Origin: Paenibacillus sp. SYP-B3998
GTDB lineage: Bacteria > Bacillota > Bacilli > Paenibacillales > NBRC-103111
Assembly (NCBI RefSeq): GCF_010820665.1
Contig: NZ_JAAIKC010000001.1
Location: forward strand, 992,001-1,056,000
Direction: 5' to 3'
DNA length: 64,000 bases
Under the pieces are notes generated by a model, which made no database searches, was not told the origin of the DNA, and was given only the letters and a program-made list of their open reading frames with translations. Numbering within the stretch: the stretch's first letter is position 1; every line of letters begins with the position of its first letter. This document shows positions 26,571 to 36,261 of the stretch, piece by piece. Both the position numbers and the translations under genes were made by a program.

Positions 26571-27257
26571 GTGAATTTACATGAACGCATACAAGATGTT
26601 CAGACACGAATTGCAGCGGCTTGTCAGCGTGTTGGTCGTAGCGTGGAAGAAGTTAAAATGATTGCAGTTACCAAATATGTCTCGTTGGAAACAACAAAAG
26701 ATGTGCTGGATGAAGGGCTGCAGCATATTGGCGAAAATCGTTGGCAAGATGTGAAGCCCAAATGGGAAGCGCTGCATGAACGGGGCACATGGCACTTCAT
26801 TGGGCATCTGCAGACAAATAAGGTGAAGGATGTCATCGGCAAATTTGACTACATTCACTCTTTGGATCGGTTATCGTTAGCCAAAGAACTGGACAAACAT
26901 GCAGCTGCGTTGGGTATTCAAGTGCAGTGTTTCCTGCAAGTCAATGTATCGGGTGAAGAATCCAAATACGGCATGGCGCCGGAACACCTTTTTGAATTCG
27001 CAGACGAAGTGAGTAGAATGAAGCACATACATATTGCTGGTTTGATGACTATGGCTCCCTACGAAATGGAAGCTGACGCGACTAGACCTGTTTTTCGTGG
27101 ACTGAGAGAGCTTCGCGACAGTCTGAATAAACAGCACGTATTTCCATACCCGATTACCGAACTTTCGATGGGGATGTCGGGGGATTTTGAAATAGCTATC
27201 GAAGAAGGCGCAACATGGGTACGTCTAGGAACCCTATTAGTGGGTAAGGAAATCTAA
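26571..27257 (+). CDS. ylmE: PLP homeostasis protein YlmE (YggS/PLPBP family)
   Basis: A 228-residue alanine-racemase-N-like pyridoxal phosphate binding protein. MIAVTKYV carries the PLP lysine; HFIGHLQTNK, LQVNVSGEESKYG and LSMGMSGDFEIAIEEGATWVRLG are the family hallmarks. It has no proven catalytic activity; YggS-type proteins buffer PLP and affect amino acid balance. The GTG start follows AGAGGTGGG. It is encoded immediately before sepF, the same linkage seen across Firmicutes, Actinobacteria and cyanobacteria. Confidence 0.94.
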   Translation: MNLHERIQDVQTRIAAACQRVGRSVEEVKMIAVTKYVSLETTKDVLDEGLQHIGENRWQDVKPKWEALHERGTWHFIGHLQTNKVKDVIGKFDYIHSLDRLSLAKELDKHAAALGIQVQCFLQVNVSGEESKYGMAPEHLFEFADEVSRMKHIHIAGLMTMAPYEMEADATRPVFRGLRELRDSLNKQHVFPYPITELSMGMSGDFEIAIEEGATWVRLGTLLVGKEI

Positions 27258-27301
27258 TGCGTGTATAAATGAACTTAGGATCAGGTAAGGAGGTAATGTC
27301 A

Positions 27302-27724
27302 GTGGGAGTCATGAACAAGTTTATGAATTTTCTTGGTTTACAGGAAGAGGAAGAGATTGTAGAACGGGAACGGATTGTAGAAACACCAGAAGAACCTGAA
27401 ACCAATCCCTACGAATCTCGTAATAAAAATAAGGCTAATGTGGTCAGCATTCATTCTCAGAAAAATGCCCGCGTTGTGTTGAGTGAACCCCGTACTTACG
27501 AAGAGACGCAGGATATTGCTGATCATCTTCGCTCCCGAAGAGCGGTTGTGGTCAATCTGCAAAGAGTACGAGGGGATCAAGCCGTCCGTATAGTGGATTT
27601 CTTAAGCGGAACGGTATATGCTTTAAATGGGTCTATCTCCAAACTAGGACCGAATATCTTCTTGTGTACACCGGATTCGGTTGATATTCATGGTCACATC
27701 TCTGAAATGATGGGTGAGGAATAG
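27302..27724 (+). CDS. sepF: Cell division protein SepF
   Basis: SepF, 140 residues, polymerises into arcs and tethers FtsZ to the membrane, overlapping with FtsA. The N-terminal amphipathic helix ([10 protein letters not shown]) binds membrane, an acidic linker ([19 protein letters not shown]) follows, and the C-terminal beta/alpha core includes [23 protein letters not shown] and the [13 protein letters not shown] segment that binds the FtsZ tail. The GTG 8 nt after AAGGAGG is chosen over the ATG 2 nt after it; the ATG at 27311 is also possible. Confidence 0.95.
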   Translation: MGVMNKFMNFLGLQEEEEIVERERIVETPEEPETNPYESRNKNKANVVSIHSQKNARVVLSEPRTYEETQDIADHLRSRRAVVVNLQRVRGDQAVRIVDFLSGTVYALNGSISKLGPNIFLCTPDSVDIHGHISEMMGEE

Positions 27725-27756
27725 ACGCATATCCTGACATAGAGGTGGATGCATAC

Positions 27757-28029
27757 GTGAATTACGTTCACTATTATCTTGGCATTTTGATGGAAATTTA
27801 TTATTTCATGATTATCGGTTATTTAGTTTTATCCTGGTTCCCTAATGCGCGAGACAGCTTTATCGGGGGCTTGCTTGCAAAATTGGTTGAACCCTATCTA
27901 CGTCCGTTCCGCAAAATTATACCGAGTATTGGGCCTATTGATCTTTCGCCAATCGTTGCCCTGATTGCACTACGTTTTGTTGTATTGGGGATTGTGGCTG
28001 TGCTCGATTTCATTGTTGGAGTGTTTTAG
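27757..28029 (+). CDS. ylmG: YggT family membrane protein (YlmG)
   Basis: A 90-residue YggT-family protein with two hydrophobic helices joined by the conserved amphipathic PYLRPFRKIIPSIGPIDLSP motif. Homologues influence division and nucleoid or thylakoid shape, but the mechanism is unknown. The GTG 8 nt after AGAGGTGGA is used; the GTG at 27745 is part of that ribosome site. Order sepF-ylmG-ylmH-divIVA is conserved. Confidence 0.9.
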   Translation: MNYVHYYLGILMEIYYFMIIGYLVLSWFPNARDSFIGGLLAKLVEPYLRPFRKIIPSIGPIDLSPIVALIALRFVVLGIVAVLDFIVGVF

Positions 28030-28031
28030 CG

Positions 28032-28814
28032 TTGACAAAAGAACTATATGGTCATTTTCATCCGGATGAACACCACTTTGTTGATAAAGCTTGGGAATGG
28101 GTAGAACGAGCTGCTATGCAGCATACGCTGAAGCTAACAGATTTTCTTGATCCTAGGCAAGCTTTTATTTTAACGACTTTGGTTAACCGTCATCCGGATG
28201 TTCATTGTCGCTTTGAAGGTGGTTATCCGGCTGCTGAACGCAAGAGGGCGATAATCGCACCCGATTATCGTTCTTTAGACGACGAGGACATGGGTATTTC
28301 CGTATTGTCAGTCTCATCGGGCGACGGTAAATTTCTAACATTAGAACATGGAGATTACATGGGCGCCATTCTTGGACTCGGCATGAAGCGAGACAAGGTT
28401 GGCGATATTCATGTTATAGAGGGTGGCTGTCATTTCCTTGTTACCGAAGATGCCGCTAGTTATTTGCACGCAAACTTATCACAGGTGCACAGGGTGCATG
28501 TTCAAACAGAACTGCTCCCGCTTGATAAGCTTGAGCTAGCTCAAGTTCAGCTAGACGAGCTTGGCTTGTCTGTAGCATCTATGCGTCTAGATGGTATCGT
28601 AAGCGATGTTTATCGATTAAGCAGAGCGAAGATCCTTATTCCTATTCAAGCTGGAAAATGTCGAGTGAATTGGAAGCAGGAGGAAGATCCCAGTAAGCCT
28701 TTGAAGGCAGGCGATATGGTTTCGTTACAGGGATTTGGACGCTTCAAGGTACTTGAAGTCGAGGGTATCTCCAAAAAAGGAAGAATTCGCGTGAAGATCG
28801 GAAAGTATGTATAA
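28032..28814 (+). CDS. ylmH: S4-domain RNA-binding protein YlmH
   Basis: A 260-residue YlmH/Rqc-P-family protein. The N-terminal two thirds is alpha/beta; the C-terminal S4 domain (about 180-240, with RLDGIVSDVYRLSRAK and GDMVSLQGFGRFKV) binds RNA. B. subtilis RqcP (YabO) and YlmH act on 50S subunits with stalled peptidyl-tRNA in ribosome rescue. The TTG start is 2 nt after the ylmG stop with GGAGTG at 8 nt, so the two are likely coupled. Confidence 0.9.
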   Translation: MTKELYGHFHPDEHHFVDKAWEWVERAAMQHTLKLTDFLDPRQAFILTTLVNRHPDVHCRFEGGYPAAERKRAIIAPDYRSLDDEDMGISVLSVSSGDGKFLTLEHGDYMGAILGLGMKRDKVGDIHVIEGGCHFLVTEDAASYLHANLSQVHRVHVQTELLPLDKLELAQVQLDELGLSVASMRLDGIVSDVYRLSRAKILIPIQAGKCRVNWKQEEDPSKPLKAGDMVSLQGFGRFKVLEVEGISKKGRIRVKIGKYV

Positions 28815-28875
28815 TTACATAGATTTAACGTACGAATCATGCAGGAATTTATTGGTTTCTGTCGAAATGAACATG

Positions 28876-28943
28876 TAGCGAACATCGTTTTCCACTGGGA
28901 AATGCAGCTAATGTTACGGAGACAGTTTTGCTAAAGCAAAACT
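28876..28943 (+). repeat. Leader hairpins before divIVA
   Basis: The proximal copy is AGTTTTGC/GCAAAACT with a TAAA loop, preceded by TGTTACGGAGACA, and ends 2 nt before AAGGAGG. A decayed copy (CGTTTTCCACTGGGAAATGC) lies just upstream. TGT..ACA replaces the TGC..GCA of other copies, again keeping the pairing. Confidence 0.65.
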
Positions 28944-28959
28944 CTAAGGAGGGGCACCA

Positions 28960-29433
28960 ATGCCATTAACACCGCTTGACATACATAACAAGGAATTTTC
29001 TCGCTCGTTCCGCGGGTATGACGAGGATCAAGTGAATGAATTTTTGGATCAAGTCATTAAGGATTACGAAGCGTTGATTCGCGAGAACAAAGACTTGCAA
29101 AATCAAACGGTGACGCTGAAAGAACGGCTGGATCACTTTACCAATATCGAGGATTCATTGAGTAAAACGATCATCGTTGCCCAAGAAGCGGCTGACGAAG
29201 TGAAACACAATGCCAAGAAGGAAGCGCAACTGATTCTGAAAGAGGCGGAGAAGAACGCGGATCGAATCATTAATGAGTCGTTAGCGCGATCTCGTAAAGT
29301 TGCTCTTGAGATCGAGGAATTGAAGAAGCAGGCGTCCATATACCGAACACGATTCCGGACGTTGCTAGAAGCTCAGCTTGAGTTATTGAATACAGAGGGC
29401 TGGCAAAGTATGCAGATGGATAGTCAAGATTAG
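28960..29433 (+). CDS. divIVA: Cell division initiation protein DivIVA
   Basis: DivIVA, 157 residues, binds concave membrane at poles and septa and recruits partners. The conserved N-terminal lipid-binding segment (PLTPLDIHNKEFSRSFRGYDEDQVNEFLDQV, split here by the crossed-loop Phe-Arg) is followed by a long coiled coil to about residue 150. Length is typical of the Bacillus form. It has an excellent AAGGAGGGG ribosome site behind the leader hairpin and directly precedes the ileS promoter. Confidence 0.96.
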   Translation: MPLTPLDIHNKEFSRSFRGYDEDQVNEFLDQVIKDYEALIRENKDLQNQTVTLKERLDHFTNIEDSLSKTIIVAQEAADEVKHNAKKEAQLILKEAEKNADRIINESLARSRKVALEIEELKKQASIYRTRFRTLLEAQLELLNTEGWQSMQMDSQD

Positions 29434-29464
29434 GAAGGACGAGGCTTCCGCGGGCGTTGTTATA

Positions 29465-29493
29465 TTGACTACGCCTAGTGAATTCGTTATACT
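29465..29493 (+). promoter_or_regulatory. SigA-type promoter of the ileS T-box transcript
   Basis: TTGACT, an exact 17-nt spacer and TATACT, each 5 of 6 to consensus, located just upstream of the T-box leader. Confidence 0.7.
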
Positions 29494-29511
29494 CCTGTTA
29501 AATGCATTGCA

Positions 29512-29779
29512 GCAAAGCGATGACTGGAACAAGTAGGGCGTAACTGTAGTGTCAGCGAATTAGGGTTTTGGTGTGAGCCTAATCATTGCAACGTGCCGAA
29601 TATCCCCCAGGAGCGTCTCTTGAATAAAGTAGAGAGAATCGGGTCATGCCGTTATCCATGATCGAGTGATAAAGCTGAAGTAAGGCACATGTTCGTGCAA
29701 ATTCTGTAGGCTTTATAACGAGGGTGGTACCGCGAGATCAAGCTTCTCGTCCCTTTTGGGGATGAGAGCTTTTTTTGTT
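29512..29779 (+). ncRNA. T-box riboswitch (tRNA-Ile sensing) upstream of ileS
   Basis: The conserved T-box AGGGTGGTACCGCG stands at 29721-29734 and is followed by a terminator (AGCTTCTCGTCCC against GGGGATGAGAGCT and a T-run). Stem I closes through ATGAC/GTCAT (29520-29524, 29643-29647) and contains GGAACAAGTAG, typical of the class. The likely specifier codon is ATC at 29602-29604, consistent with isoleucine. Uncharged tRNA-Ile should stabilise the antiterminator and raise ileS transcription. Confidence 0.93.
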
Positions 29780-29823
29780 TTTTAATACGTTATAGTTGAA
29801 GGGTAAGAATGGAGTGGTTGAAT

Positions 29824-32592
29824 ATGGATTATGGTAAAACATTGAATTTATTGCAAACTGAGTTTCCAATGAGGGGGAATTTGCCTCAGGCGGAACCAAA
29901 AGTCCAAGAACAATGGGATCATGAAGACATCTATGCCAAAGTGCAGGAGAGTCGCAAAGGGCGTACGAAGTTCATTTTGCACGATGGCCCTCCTTACGCC
30001 AATGGCGATATTCATATCGGGCATGCACTAAATAAGGTGTTAAAGGATATTATCGTACGGTTTAAAACACTCCAAGGCTTCGATGCGCCATATGTGCCTG
30101 GATGGGATACGCACGGTCTTCCAATTGAACAAGTCATTACAAATAGCGGTAAAGTGGACCGGAAGAAAATGACAGTTCCTGAATTCCGTGAATATTGCAA
30201 AGAGTACGCCTTGCAATCGGTGGAAAAGCAGAAGGTCCAATTCAAGCGTCTAGGTATTCGTGGCGACTGGAAGAATCCTTATATTACGCTGCAACCTGAA
30301 TATGAAGCTCATCAAATTCGTGTTTTTGGGAAAATGGTGCAAAAAGGATACATTTATAAAGGCTTGAAGCCTGTATACTGGTCTCCTTCTTCAGAAAGCG
30401 CACTCGCAGAAGCCGAAATTGAGTACAAAGAGAAAACTTCGTCATCGATCTACGTGGCTTTTCCTATTAAAGATGGCAAAGGCAAGCTGCCACAGGATGC
30501 AGCGATTGTGATCTGGACGACAACGCCTTGGACGCTTCCAGCGAACTTAGGTATTTCTTTACATCCTGAGTTTGATTACGCAGTTGTACAAGTTTTAGAC
30601 AAGAAGTATGTGCTGGCACAAGGCTTAGTGGAAACAGCAGTTAGGGAGATTGGCTGGACGGATTATGAAGTGCTATCAACGGTTAAAGGCAGCGAGCTGG
30701 AGTTCGTAACGTGTCAGCATCCTTTGTATGACCGGGAATCACTTGTCATGGTTGGTGAGCACGTAACCCTGGAGGCTGGTACAGGATGCGTTCACACGGC
30801 TCCTGGGCATGGGGAAGATGACTTTACGATTGGACAGCGCTATAACATCGGTGTACTTTGCCCGGTAGATGATCAGGGGCATTTTACAGCTGAAGCGCCT
30901 GGATTTGAAGGCATGTTTTATGAAAAAGGCGGTAAGCTTGTTATTGAGAAGCTCCAGGAATCGGGTTTACTGCTTAGGGTAGGTGAAATTCAACATCAGT
31001 ACGCGCACGATTGGCGTACGAAGAAGCCAGTTATTTATCGTGCTACGGAGCAGTGGTTTGCGTCTATTGATAAATTCAGAGCGGAAATGTTGGACGAAAT
31101 CAAGAAGGTAAACTGGACGCCGCCATGGGGCGAAATTCGGCTGCATAACATGATTGCGGAGCGTGGTGATTGGTGTATTTCAAGGCAGCGAGCATGGGGA
31201 GTTCCCATTCCAATCTTCTATTGTCGCAGCTGCAATGAGCCATTGGTCAACGAGCATACCATTGAGCATGTGGCCGAACGATTTGCCAAAGAAGGTTCGA
31301 ACGCTTGGTTTATCAAAGATGAGAAAGAATTGCTTCCGCATGGAACGGTATGCTCAAAGTGTGGTCACGGAGAATTCCGCAAAGAAACAGATATTATGGA
31401 CGTATGGTTCGACTCTGGTTCAAGCCATATGGCTGTTCTTGAAGCTCGTCCCGAGCTTCAATGGCCGGCGGATCTTTATTTGGAAGGCTCGGATCAATAC
31501 CGAGGCTGGTTTAATTCTTCTTTAATTACTGGGGTTGCTGTCCGAGAACAGTCTCCATACAAAGGTATTTTAAGCCATGGTTTTACCTTGGATGGAGAAG
31601 GAAGGAAAATGTCCAAGTCGATCGGGAATACGATTGATCCTACACAAGTAGCGGGTAAATTAGGAGCGGATATTCTTCGGCTATGGGTTTCATCTGTTGA
31701 CTATCAATCCGACCATCGGATTTCGGACAATATTTTGAATCAAACGACAGAAGTATACCGGAAAATCCGCAATACCTTGCGTTTTTTACTTGGGAATCTT
31801 AGTCATTTCAATCCAGAGACAGATCGAGTTGCTGTTGAAAGCTTGTCAGAGCTTGATCGTTACGCATGGATTCGTCTGAACCGGATGGTTGAGAAAGTCG
31901 TGAAATCATATGAAAGCTATGAATTTCATGTCGTATACCAAACGATTCATCATTTCTGCGCGGTAGAGATGAGTTCCTTTTATTTGGATGTCATCAAAGA
32001 TCGTCTGTATGCTGGCGCTCCGAATGATGCAGCGCGCAAAGCATCGCAAACCGTATTGTACGAGGCCCTTATGGCGATTACAAAGCTGATCTCACCAATC
32101 TTGCCGCATACAGCAGACGAAGTATGGAAATACATCCCTGGGGTTGAGCTAAGTACTGTTCAGATAGCAGAATTGCCAGAAGTGCAAGCGAATATGTATG
32201 ACGAGGAATTGGAATCAAAGTGGAATAATTTCCTTAGTGTTCGAGATGAAGTACTGAAAGCACTGGAAGAGGCTCGTAAAGACAAAGTGATCGGTAACTC
32301 TTTGAGCGCTGCGGTACATCTGTATCCCAACGAGCAGGTGTTCAATTTGATTAGCCAATTTGAACAATTAGATCAATTGTTTATCGTATCCGCTATTCAG
32401 ATCCACCAACCAGGCGCATCTGTTCCAGAGGTTGCTTATCAGTGGAAGGAAGGTGCGATTGTTATTGCTGTAGCAGAAGGCGAGAAGTGCGAGCGCTGCT
32501 GGATAGTGACTCCAGAGGTTGGGCAAAGTAAAGAACATCCAACATTATGTGTGAGATGTAATGAAGTGGTGAAGGTTCATTATCACGAGTAA
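29824..32592 (+). CDS. ileS: Isoleucyl-tRNA synthetase
   Basis: IleRS, 922 residues, class I synthetase charging tRNA-Ile, with an editing domain against valine. HIGH is at residues 64-67 and KMSKS at 595-599. The C-terminus has the zinc knuckle pairs CERC and CVRC, as in the bacterial Bacillus-type enzyme. [13 protein letters not shown] begins the CP1 editing domain. The ATG giving [10 protein letters not shown] matches B. subtilis IleS and follows GGAGTGG; the ATG at 29809 is upstream of that site. Controlled by the T-box leader. Confidence 0.97.
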   Translation: MDYGKTLNLLQTEFPMRGNLPQAEPKVQEQWDHEDIYAKVQESRKGRTKFILHDGPPYANGDIHIGHALNKVLKDIIVRFKTLQGFDAPYVPGWDTHGLPIEQVITNSGKVDRKKMTVPEFREYCKEYALQSVEKQKVQFKRLGIRGDWKNPYITLQPEYEAHQIRVFGKMVQKGYIYKGLKPVYWSPSSESALAEAEIEYKEKTSSSIYVAFPIKDGKGKLPQDAAIVIWTTTPWTLPANLGISLHPEFDYAVVQVLDKKYVLAQGLVETAVREIGWTDYEVLSTVKGSELEFVTCQHPLYDRESLVMVGEHVTLEAGTGCVHTAPGHGEDDFTIGQRYNIGVLCPVDDQGHFTAEAPGFEGMFYEKGGKLVIEKLQESGLLLRVGEIQHQYAHDWRTKKPVIYRATEQWFASIDKFRAEMLDEIKKVNWTPPWGEIRLHNMIAERGDWCISRQRAWGVPIPIFYCRSCNEPLVNEHTIEHVAERFAKEGSNAWFIKDEKELLPHGTVCSKCGHGEFRKETDIMDVWFDSGSSHMAVLEARPELQWPADLYLEGSDQYRGWFNSSLITGVAVREQSPYKGILSHGFTLDGEGRKMSKSIGNTIDPTQVAGKLGADILRLWVSSVDYQSDHRISDNILNQTTEVYRKIRNTLRFLLGNLSHFNPETDRVAVESLSELDRYAWIRLNRMVEKVVKSYESYEFHVVYQTIHHFCAVEMSSFYLDVIKDRLYAGAPNDAARKASQTVLYEALMAITKLISPILPHTADEVWKYIPGVELSTVQIAELPEVQANMYDEELESKWNNFLSVRDEVLKALEEARKDKVIGNSLSAAVHLYPNEQVFNLISQFEQLDQLFIVSAIQIHQPGASVPEVAYQWKEGAIVIAVAEGEKCERCWIVTPEVGQSKEHPTLCVRCNEVVKVHYHE

Positions 32593-32601
32593 TGAAATGG
32601 A

Positions 32602-32640
32602 ACAAACGAGCTTCATGGTGTAGAGAAGCTCGTTTGTCCT
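32602..32640. terminator. Hairpin between convergent ileS and yteA-like genes
   Basis: A perfect 13-bp inverted repeat (ACAAACGAGCTTC with GAAGCTCGTTTGT). The T-run is poor on both strands, but place and symmetry suit a bidirectional terminator. Confidence 0.6.
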
Positions 32641-32655
32641 GTCTGTGACTAGCTG

Positions 32656-33393
32656 CTACTTCTCGTCGTCAACGTAAGTCTGATCAGGCTCTAAGAGGGG
32701 ATCTCCCTCGCCATTGTCTATATAATTTCGATAAGCTTTGCTCCTGACAATCATCACGTGTTCTCCATAGAGGTCTGTTGCAACGAAGCTTTCAAACGAT
32801 TCGACATAGCCTACTTGTTCATCGGCTTCAATGTACATTTCATTGTAGTTTTCCACATTCGGATCTTCTGCAAAGGCCGGGGTATTAGAGGTTCCCCAGC
32901 TTTCAACAATTTGCCAAGCATCCTCGCCGTCGAATTCAGTTTCATCATCGCGTTCGTCCATGCTTGTCCTGCCGAATGGGGGAAACAGTACCTGTTCTTC
33001 TACAGGTCTGCGATCGGATACGTGAGGATCAGGGACATGTTCGAAGCAGTAGAGCGTAGTCGGGATCGCTTGCAGACGCTCAAATGCGATTGGAGCTTTG
33101 CAAAAAATGCAGATACCGTAATCCCCTTGGTCCATGTGAGCTAATGCCTCATTAACTTGGGTTAAATGGAACTCGGCATGCTCGTTTAGTGAAATGTCTT
33201 TCTCTCGTTCATATAGCTCAGAAGCAATATCGCCGGGATGGTTGTCGTACATGGAAAGCTCGCCAATGCTGTCTATAAAAGAATGGGATAAGCCGAAATT
33301 GTCATTCGTCCCAAAATGCCGCTCGAGATCAAGCTTTTCCTCCAAAAGCTGCAAATTTAATTCTCTTATTTGCTGCTCGCTCAAATGACTCAT
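32656..33393 (-). CDS. DksA/TraR-like zinc-finger protein, YteA family
   Basis: A 245-residue protein of the spore-former YteA family. The N-terminal helical hairpin (about 1-90) resembles DksA/TraR coiled coil; the zinc-finger region has GICIFCKAPIAFERLQAIP and then YCFEHV, so the fourth position is His rather than the second CxxC of true DksA. The acidic C-terminal half is unlike DksA. The function is not known; transcription modulation is only an inference from the fold. The equivalent B. subtilis gene (ylyA) occupies the same place between ileS and lspA; here it is on the minus strand. Ribosome site AAGAAGGGAG. Confidence 0.8.
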   Translation of the reverse strand: MSHLSEQQIRELNLQLLEEKLDLERHFGTNDNFGLSHSFIDSIGELSMYDNHPGDIASELYEREKDISLNEHAEFHLTQVNEALAHMDQGDYGICIFCKAPIAFERLQAIPTTLYCFEHVPDPHVSDRRPVEEQVLFPPFGRTSMDERDDETEFDGEDAWQIVESWGTSNTPAFAEDPNVENYNEMYIEADEQVGYVESFESFVATDLYGEHVMIVRSKAYRNYIDNGEGDPLLEPDQTYVDDEK

Positions 33394-33412
33394 GGTCGGT
33401 ACAGCTCCCTTC

Positions 33413-33439
33413 TTGGAGAATAATCTATACCGTTATAAT
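33413..33439 (+). promoter_or_regulatory. Candidate promoter upstream of lspA
   Basis: A perfect TATAAT is preceded at 15 nt by TTGGAG. It lies in the divergent region between the yteA-like gene and lspA. The spacing is short, so this is tentative. Confidence 0.3.
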
Positions 33440-33494
33440 TCCGTTTCGCGGCTTTTTTTAGTGAGGTAATTCCTTGAATTTAAGGGACAGTTAT

Positions 33495-33526
33495 TGCTTA
33501 TGAAGCAAGTTTTGCTAATGCAAAAC
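33495..33526 (+). repeat. Leader hairpin before lspA
   Basis: TGCTTATGAAGCA (itself a small palindrome) followed by GTTTTGC/GCAAAAC with a TAAT loop, ending 5 nt before AGGAGG. This is the cleanest two-hairpin copy of the recurrent element. Confidence 0.7.
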
Positions 33527-33544
33527 GATTTAGGAGGATATCGA

Positions 33545-34063
33545 GTGAAATATTATTTTTATGCGTTAGTCGTTTTTTTGTTGGATCAAGCATCGAAATG
33601 GATCATTGTGAAGCATATTCCAATCGCTGAGGAACGTTCTATAATTGGCAATTTTTTCGTAATCACCTCGCATCGCAACCGCGGTGCAGCATTCGGGATT
33701 TTGCAAGATCAACGTTGGTTTTTTATCATCATAACGTTCATTGTTGTAATTGGTATATTTTGGTATATACGTCGAACCATTCGTGAAGGCAAGGGGTTAT
33801 TATCTTTCGCGCTTAGCTTGTTGTTAGGCGGAGCGCTTGGTAATTTCTTAGATCGCACATTATTCGGCGAAGTTGTTGATTTCTTACAATTTACATTTGA
33901 TTTTAATTTATTCGGAAAAGCAATTTATTACATTTATCCGATTTTCAATTTAGCTGATTCGGCCATCGTTATCGGGGTCATCCTGATTTTCTTGGAATCG
34001 CTGCTTGCTTGGAGAAAAGAAAAAAAAGGAGCCACACATGAACACAAACAAGACCTCTCCTGA
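33545..34063 (+). CDS. lspA: Lipoprotein signal peptidase
   Basis: LspA, 172 residues, cleaves prolipoprotein signal peptides after lipidation. Four transmembrane helices are visible; the conserved HRNRGAAFGIL, GALGNFLDR and FNLADSAIVIG boxes carry the catalytic aspartates. The GTG after AGGAGG is chosen, giving KYYFYALVVFLLDQASKW, the family N-terminus; upstream codons would run through the leader hairpin. Overlaps the rluD-type gene by 26 nt. Lipoproteins in this window (DUF4349, adaptor, solute-binding protein) are substrates by inference. Confidence 0.96.
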   Translation: MKYYFYALVVFLLDQASKWIIVKHIPIAEERSIIGNFFVITSHRNRGAAFGILQDQRWFFIIITFIVVIGIFWYIRRTIREGKGLLSFALSLLLGGALGNFLDRTLFGEVVDFLQFTFDFNLFGKAIYYIYPIFNLADSAIVIGVILIFLESLLAWRKEKKGATHEHKQDLS

Positions 34064-34988
34064 ATCCGCTTTTAGCGAAGCTATGGAATGGACGGTTGAA
34101 CAACAATTTGCCAGTGATCGCATTGATAAATTCATAACAGATGCTTTAGAGGAAGAAGTTTCCCGCACCCAAGTGCAGCAATGGGTTAAAGACGGGCACG
34201 TGAAGGTAAATGGGAAGTCGATCAAGCCCAATTACAAGCTGTCTGCAAACGATGTGATTGCGCTAAACATTCCAGAACCAACAGGGGTTGAATTAGTCGC
34301 AGAGGATATCCCATTGAATGTGGTTTATGAAGATTCAGATTTGATTGTTATCAATAAGCAAAGAGGGCTTGTTGTTCATCCTGCGCCTGGTCATTATTCG
34401 GGAACGTTAGTGAATGCCTTAATGTATCATTGTAAAGACTTGTCCGGCATTAACGGCGAGCTGCGTCCGGGTATTGTTCACCGAATTGATAAAGACACTT
34501 CTGGTTTGATTATGTCTGCAAAGAACGATAAAGCGCATGCTGGCTTAGCCGAGCAATTAAAGGCACATACAGTTAACCGCAAATATGTGGCTCTTGTCCA
34601 TGGCAACCTTCAGCATGATCAAGGCACAATTGATGCTCCAATTGGAAGAGATTCAAATGATCGTAAAATGTACACGGTAACTGAAAAAAATAGCAAGCAT
34701 GCTGTAACTCATTTTATTGTAATTGAGAGATTTGGCGATTTTACACTTGTTGAATTAAAGCTTGAGACAGGTAGAACGCATCAAATTCGCGTACATATGA
34801 AGTTTATCGGTCATCCACTTGTTGGCGATCCCATGTACGGCAAGAGCAAGGGGATGTTGATGAAAGGGCAGGCGCTGCATGCAGCGGTGTTGGGTTTTGT
34901 TCATCCGCGTACGGGAGAAACCCTGCAATTCGAGGCTGCAATACCGCCTGATATGGAGCATCTTCTTCATTCAATACGAACATCTTAG
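34038..34988 (+). CDS. rluD: RluD-family pseudouridine synthase
   Basis: A 316-residue RNA pseudouridine synthase: N-terminal S4 domain (about 30-85, RIDKFITDALEEEVSRTQVQQWV), then the catalytic domain with VHRIDKDTSGL (active aspartate), RKYVALVHG and GRTHQIRVHM. This is the YlyB position of Bacillus next to lspA. The exact rRNA target (RluD sites in helix 69 of 23S rRNA are typical) is inferred. The ATG follows AAAGGAG inside the end of lspA. Confidence 0.9.
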   Translation: MNTNKTSPESAFSEAMEWTVEQQFASDRIDKFITDALEEEVSRTQVQQWVKDGHVKVNGKSIKPNYKLSANDVIALNIPEPTGVELVAEDIPLNVVYEDSDLIVINKQRGLVVHPAPGHYSGTLVNALMYHCKDLSGINGELRPGIVHRIDKDTSGLIMSAKNDKAHAGLAEQLKAHTVNRKYVALVHGNLQHDQGTIDAPIGRDSNDRKMYTVTEKNSKHAVTHFIVIERFGDFTLVELKLETGRTHQIRVHMKFIGHPLVGDPMYGKSKGMLMKGQALHAAVLGFVHPRTGETLQFEAAIPPDMEHLLHSIRTS

Positions 34989-35018
34989 CGTTCATCCACG
35001 GGCAGAGGAGTGAATCTG

Positions 35019-36176
35019 ATGGAGCATCTTATTAACCCGCAAGTAAAAGATATTCAAATTTCAGGCATACGCAAAATATCCAATCTTGTCAGCACAATCC
35101 CAGGTGCATTGACATTAACCATTGGCCAACCAGATTTTCCAACGCCGCGGCATATTATCGAAGCGGGGCAAAAGGCGCTAGATCAGAATAAAACAGTCTA
35201 TACACCCAACCCCGGGTTGCCTGAACTGCGTGAAGCTGCCTCCAAATTCGTTCTTCAAAAATATGGTCAAACCTATCGGGCGACTGATGAGATTATCGTC
35301 ACCGTAGGAGCGAGTGAAGCGGTAGATATTGCTTTTCGCACGATCCTTACACCTGGTGCGGAAGTCATTATTCCGGCTCCAATTTATCCCGGATATGAGC
35401 CGTTAATTCGATTAGCTGGCGGGATTCCGGTCTATGTGGATACAAGAGCAAATGGGCTTAAATTAACAGCGGATCTCTTGGAGCCTCATCTAACGGCTAA
35501 CACACGTTGTGTCATCTTATGCTACCCATCCAATCCGACTGGGCAAGTGCTGACTGAACAAGAATTGGCTGATCTTGCTCACTTATTAGAGGATAGGGAG
35601 ATATTCGTATTATCCGATGAAATCTACAGCGAGATTGTATATGGGGGAAGTCACCATTCGATCGCCACAATAGGCAAGATGCGTGAGAAAACGATTGTGA
35701 TTAATGGACTTTCCAAGTCTCATGCCATGACGGGCTGGCGAATTGGATTCACATTTGCGCCTGCGTATTTGACCGAGCATATGGTGAAGATTCATCAGTA
35801 TAATGTAACCTGCGCTAGCTCGGTAAGCCAGTATGCGGCACTGGAGGCATTGACGAATGGGCTAGATGACGCAATGCCTATGAGGGATGCTTATGAACTT
35901 CGCAGGGACTATGTGTATGATCGTTTGATTGCAATGGGCTTTGAGTTGGAAAAGCCGGACGGAGCGTTCTATCTATTCCCTTCGATCACTCGCTTCGGAC
36001 TTAAGTCACAAGAGTTTGCGATGCGGTTGCTAACTGAGGAGCATGTAGCTGTGGTTCCAGGTGACGCGTTTACAAACTACGGTGAAGGTTACATTCGCAT
36101 CTCGTACGCTTATTCGCAGGACGTGCTGGAGCAATCGCTTGACCGAGTTGAGCGCTTTATTAAGAAGCTGACTTGA
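35019..36176 (+). CDS. patA: PLP aminotransferase, probable N-acetyl-L,L-diaminopimelate aminotransferase
   Basis: A 385-residue class I/II aminotransferase. PLP-binding motifs: TVGASEAVDIAFR, CYPSNPTGQVL, LSDEIYSEI and the lysine segment NGLSKSHAMTGWRIGF, with RISYAYS near the C-terminus for carboxylate binding. Adjacent convergent genes dapL and dapH encode the other acetylase-pathway enzymes, which favours the PatA role (step between acetyl-ketopimelate and N-acetyl-DAP) over general aspartate transamination. The ATG after AGAGGAG is used; GTG at 35010 overlaps that site. Confidence 0.82.
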   Translation: MEHLINPQVKDIQISGIRKISNLVSTIPGALTLTIGQPDFPTPRHIIEAGQKALDQNKTVYTPNPGLPELREAASKFVLQKYGQTYRATDEIIVTVGASEAVDIAFRTILTPGAEVIIPAPIYPGYEPLIRLAGGIPVYVDTRANGLKLTADLLEPHLTANTRCVILCYPSNPTGQVLTEQELADLAHLLEDREIFVLSDEIYSEIVYGGSHHSIATIGKMREKTIVINGLSKSHAMTGWRIGFTFAPAYLTEHMVKIHQYNVTCASSVSQYAALEALTNGLDDAMPMRDAYELRRDYVYDRLIAMGFELEKPDGAFYLFPSITRFGLKSQEFAMRLLTEEHVAVVPGDAFTNYGEGYIRISYAYSQDVLEQSLDRVERFIKKLT

Positions 36177-36205
36177 AGATCTAGTGAATGGATCTTGTTA
36201 CAAAA

Positions 36206-36253
36206 ATCAAAAACCTCCAAACCACAGAGAAAAGTGGATGGAGGTTTTTTGAT
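36206..36253. terminator. Bidirectional terminator between patA and dapL
   Basis: ATCAAAAACCTCCA pairs with TGGAGGTTTTTTGAT, giving an A-run on one side and a T-run on the other, so it can serve both convergent transcripts. Confidence 0.85.
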
Positions 36254-36261
36254 TGCTACAT

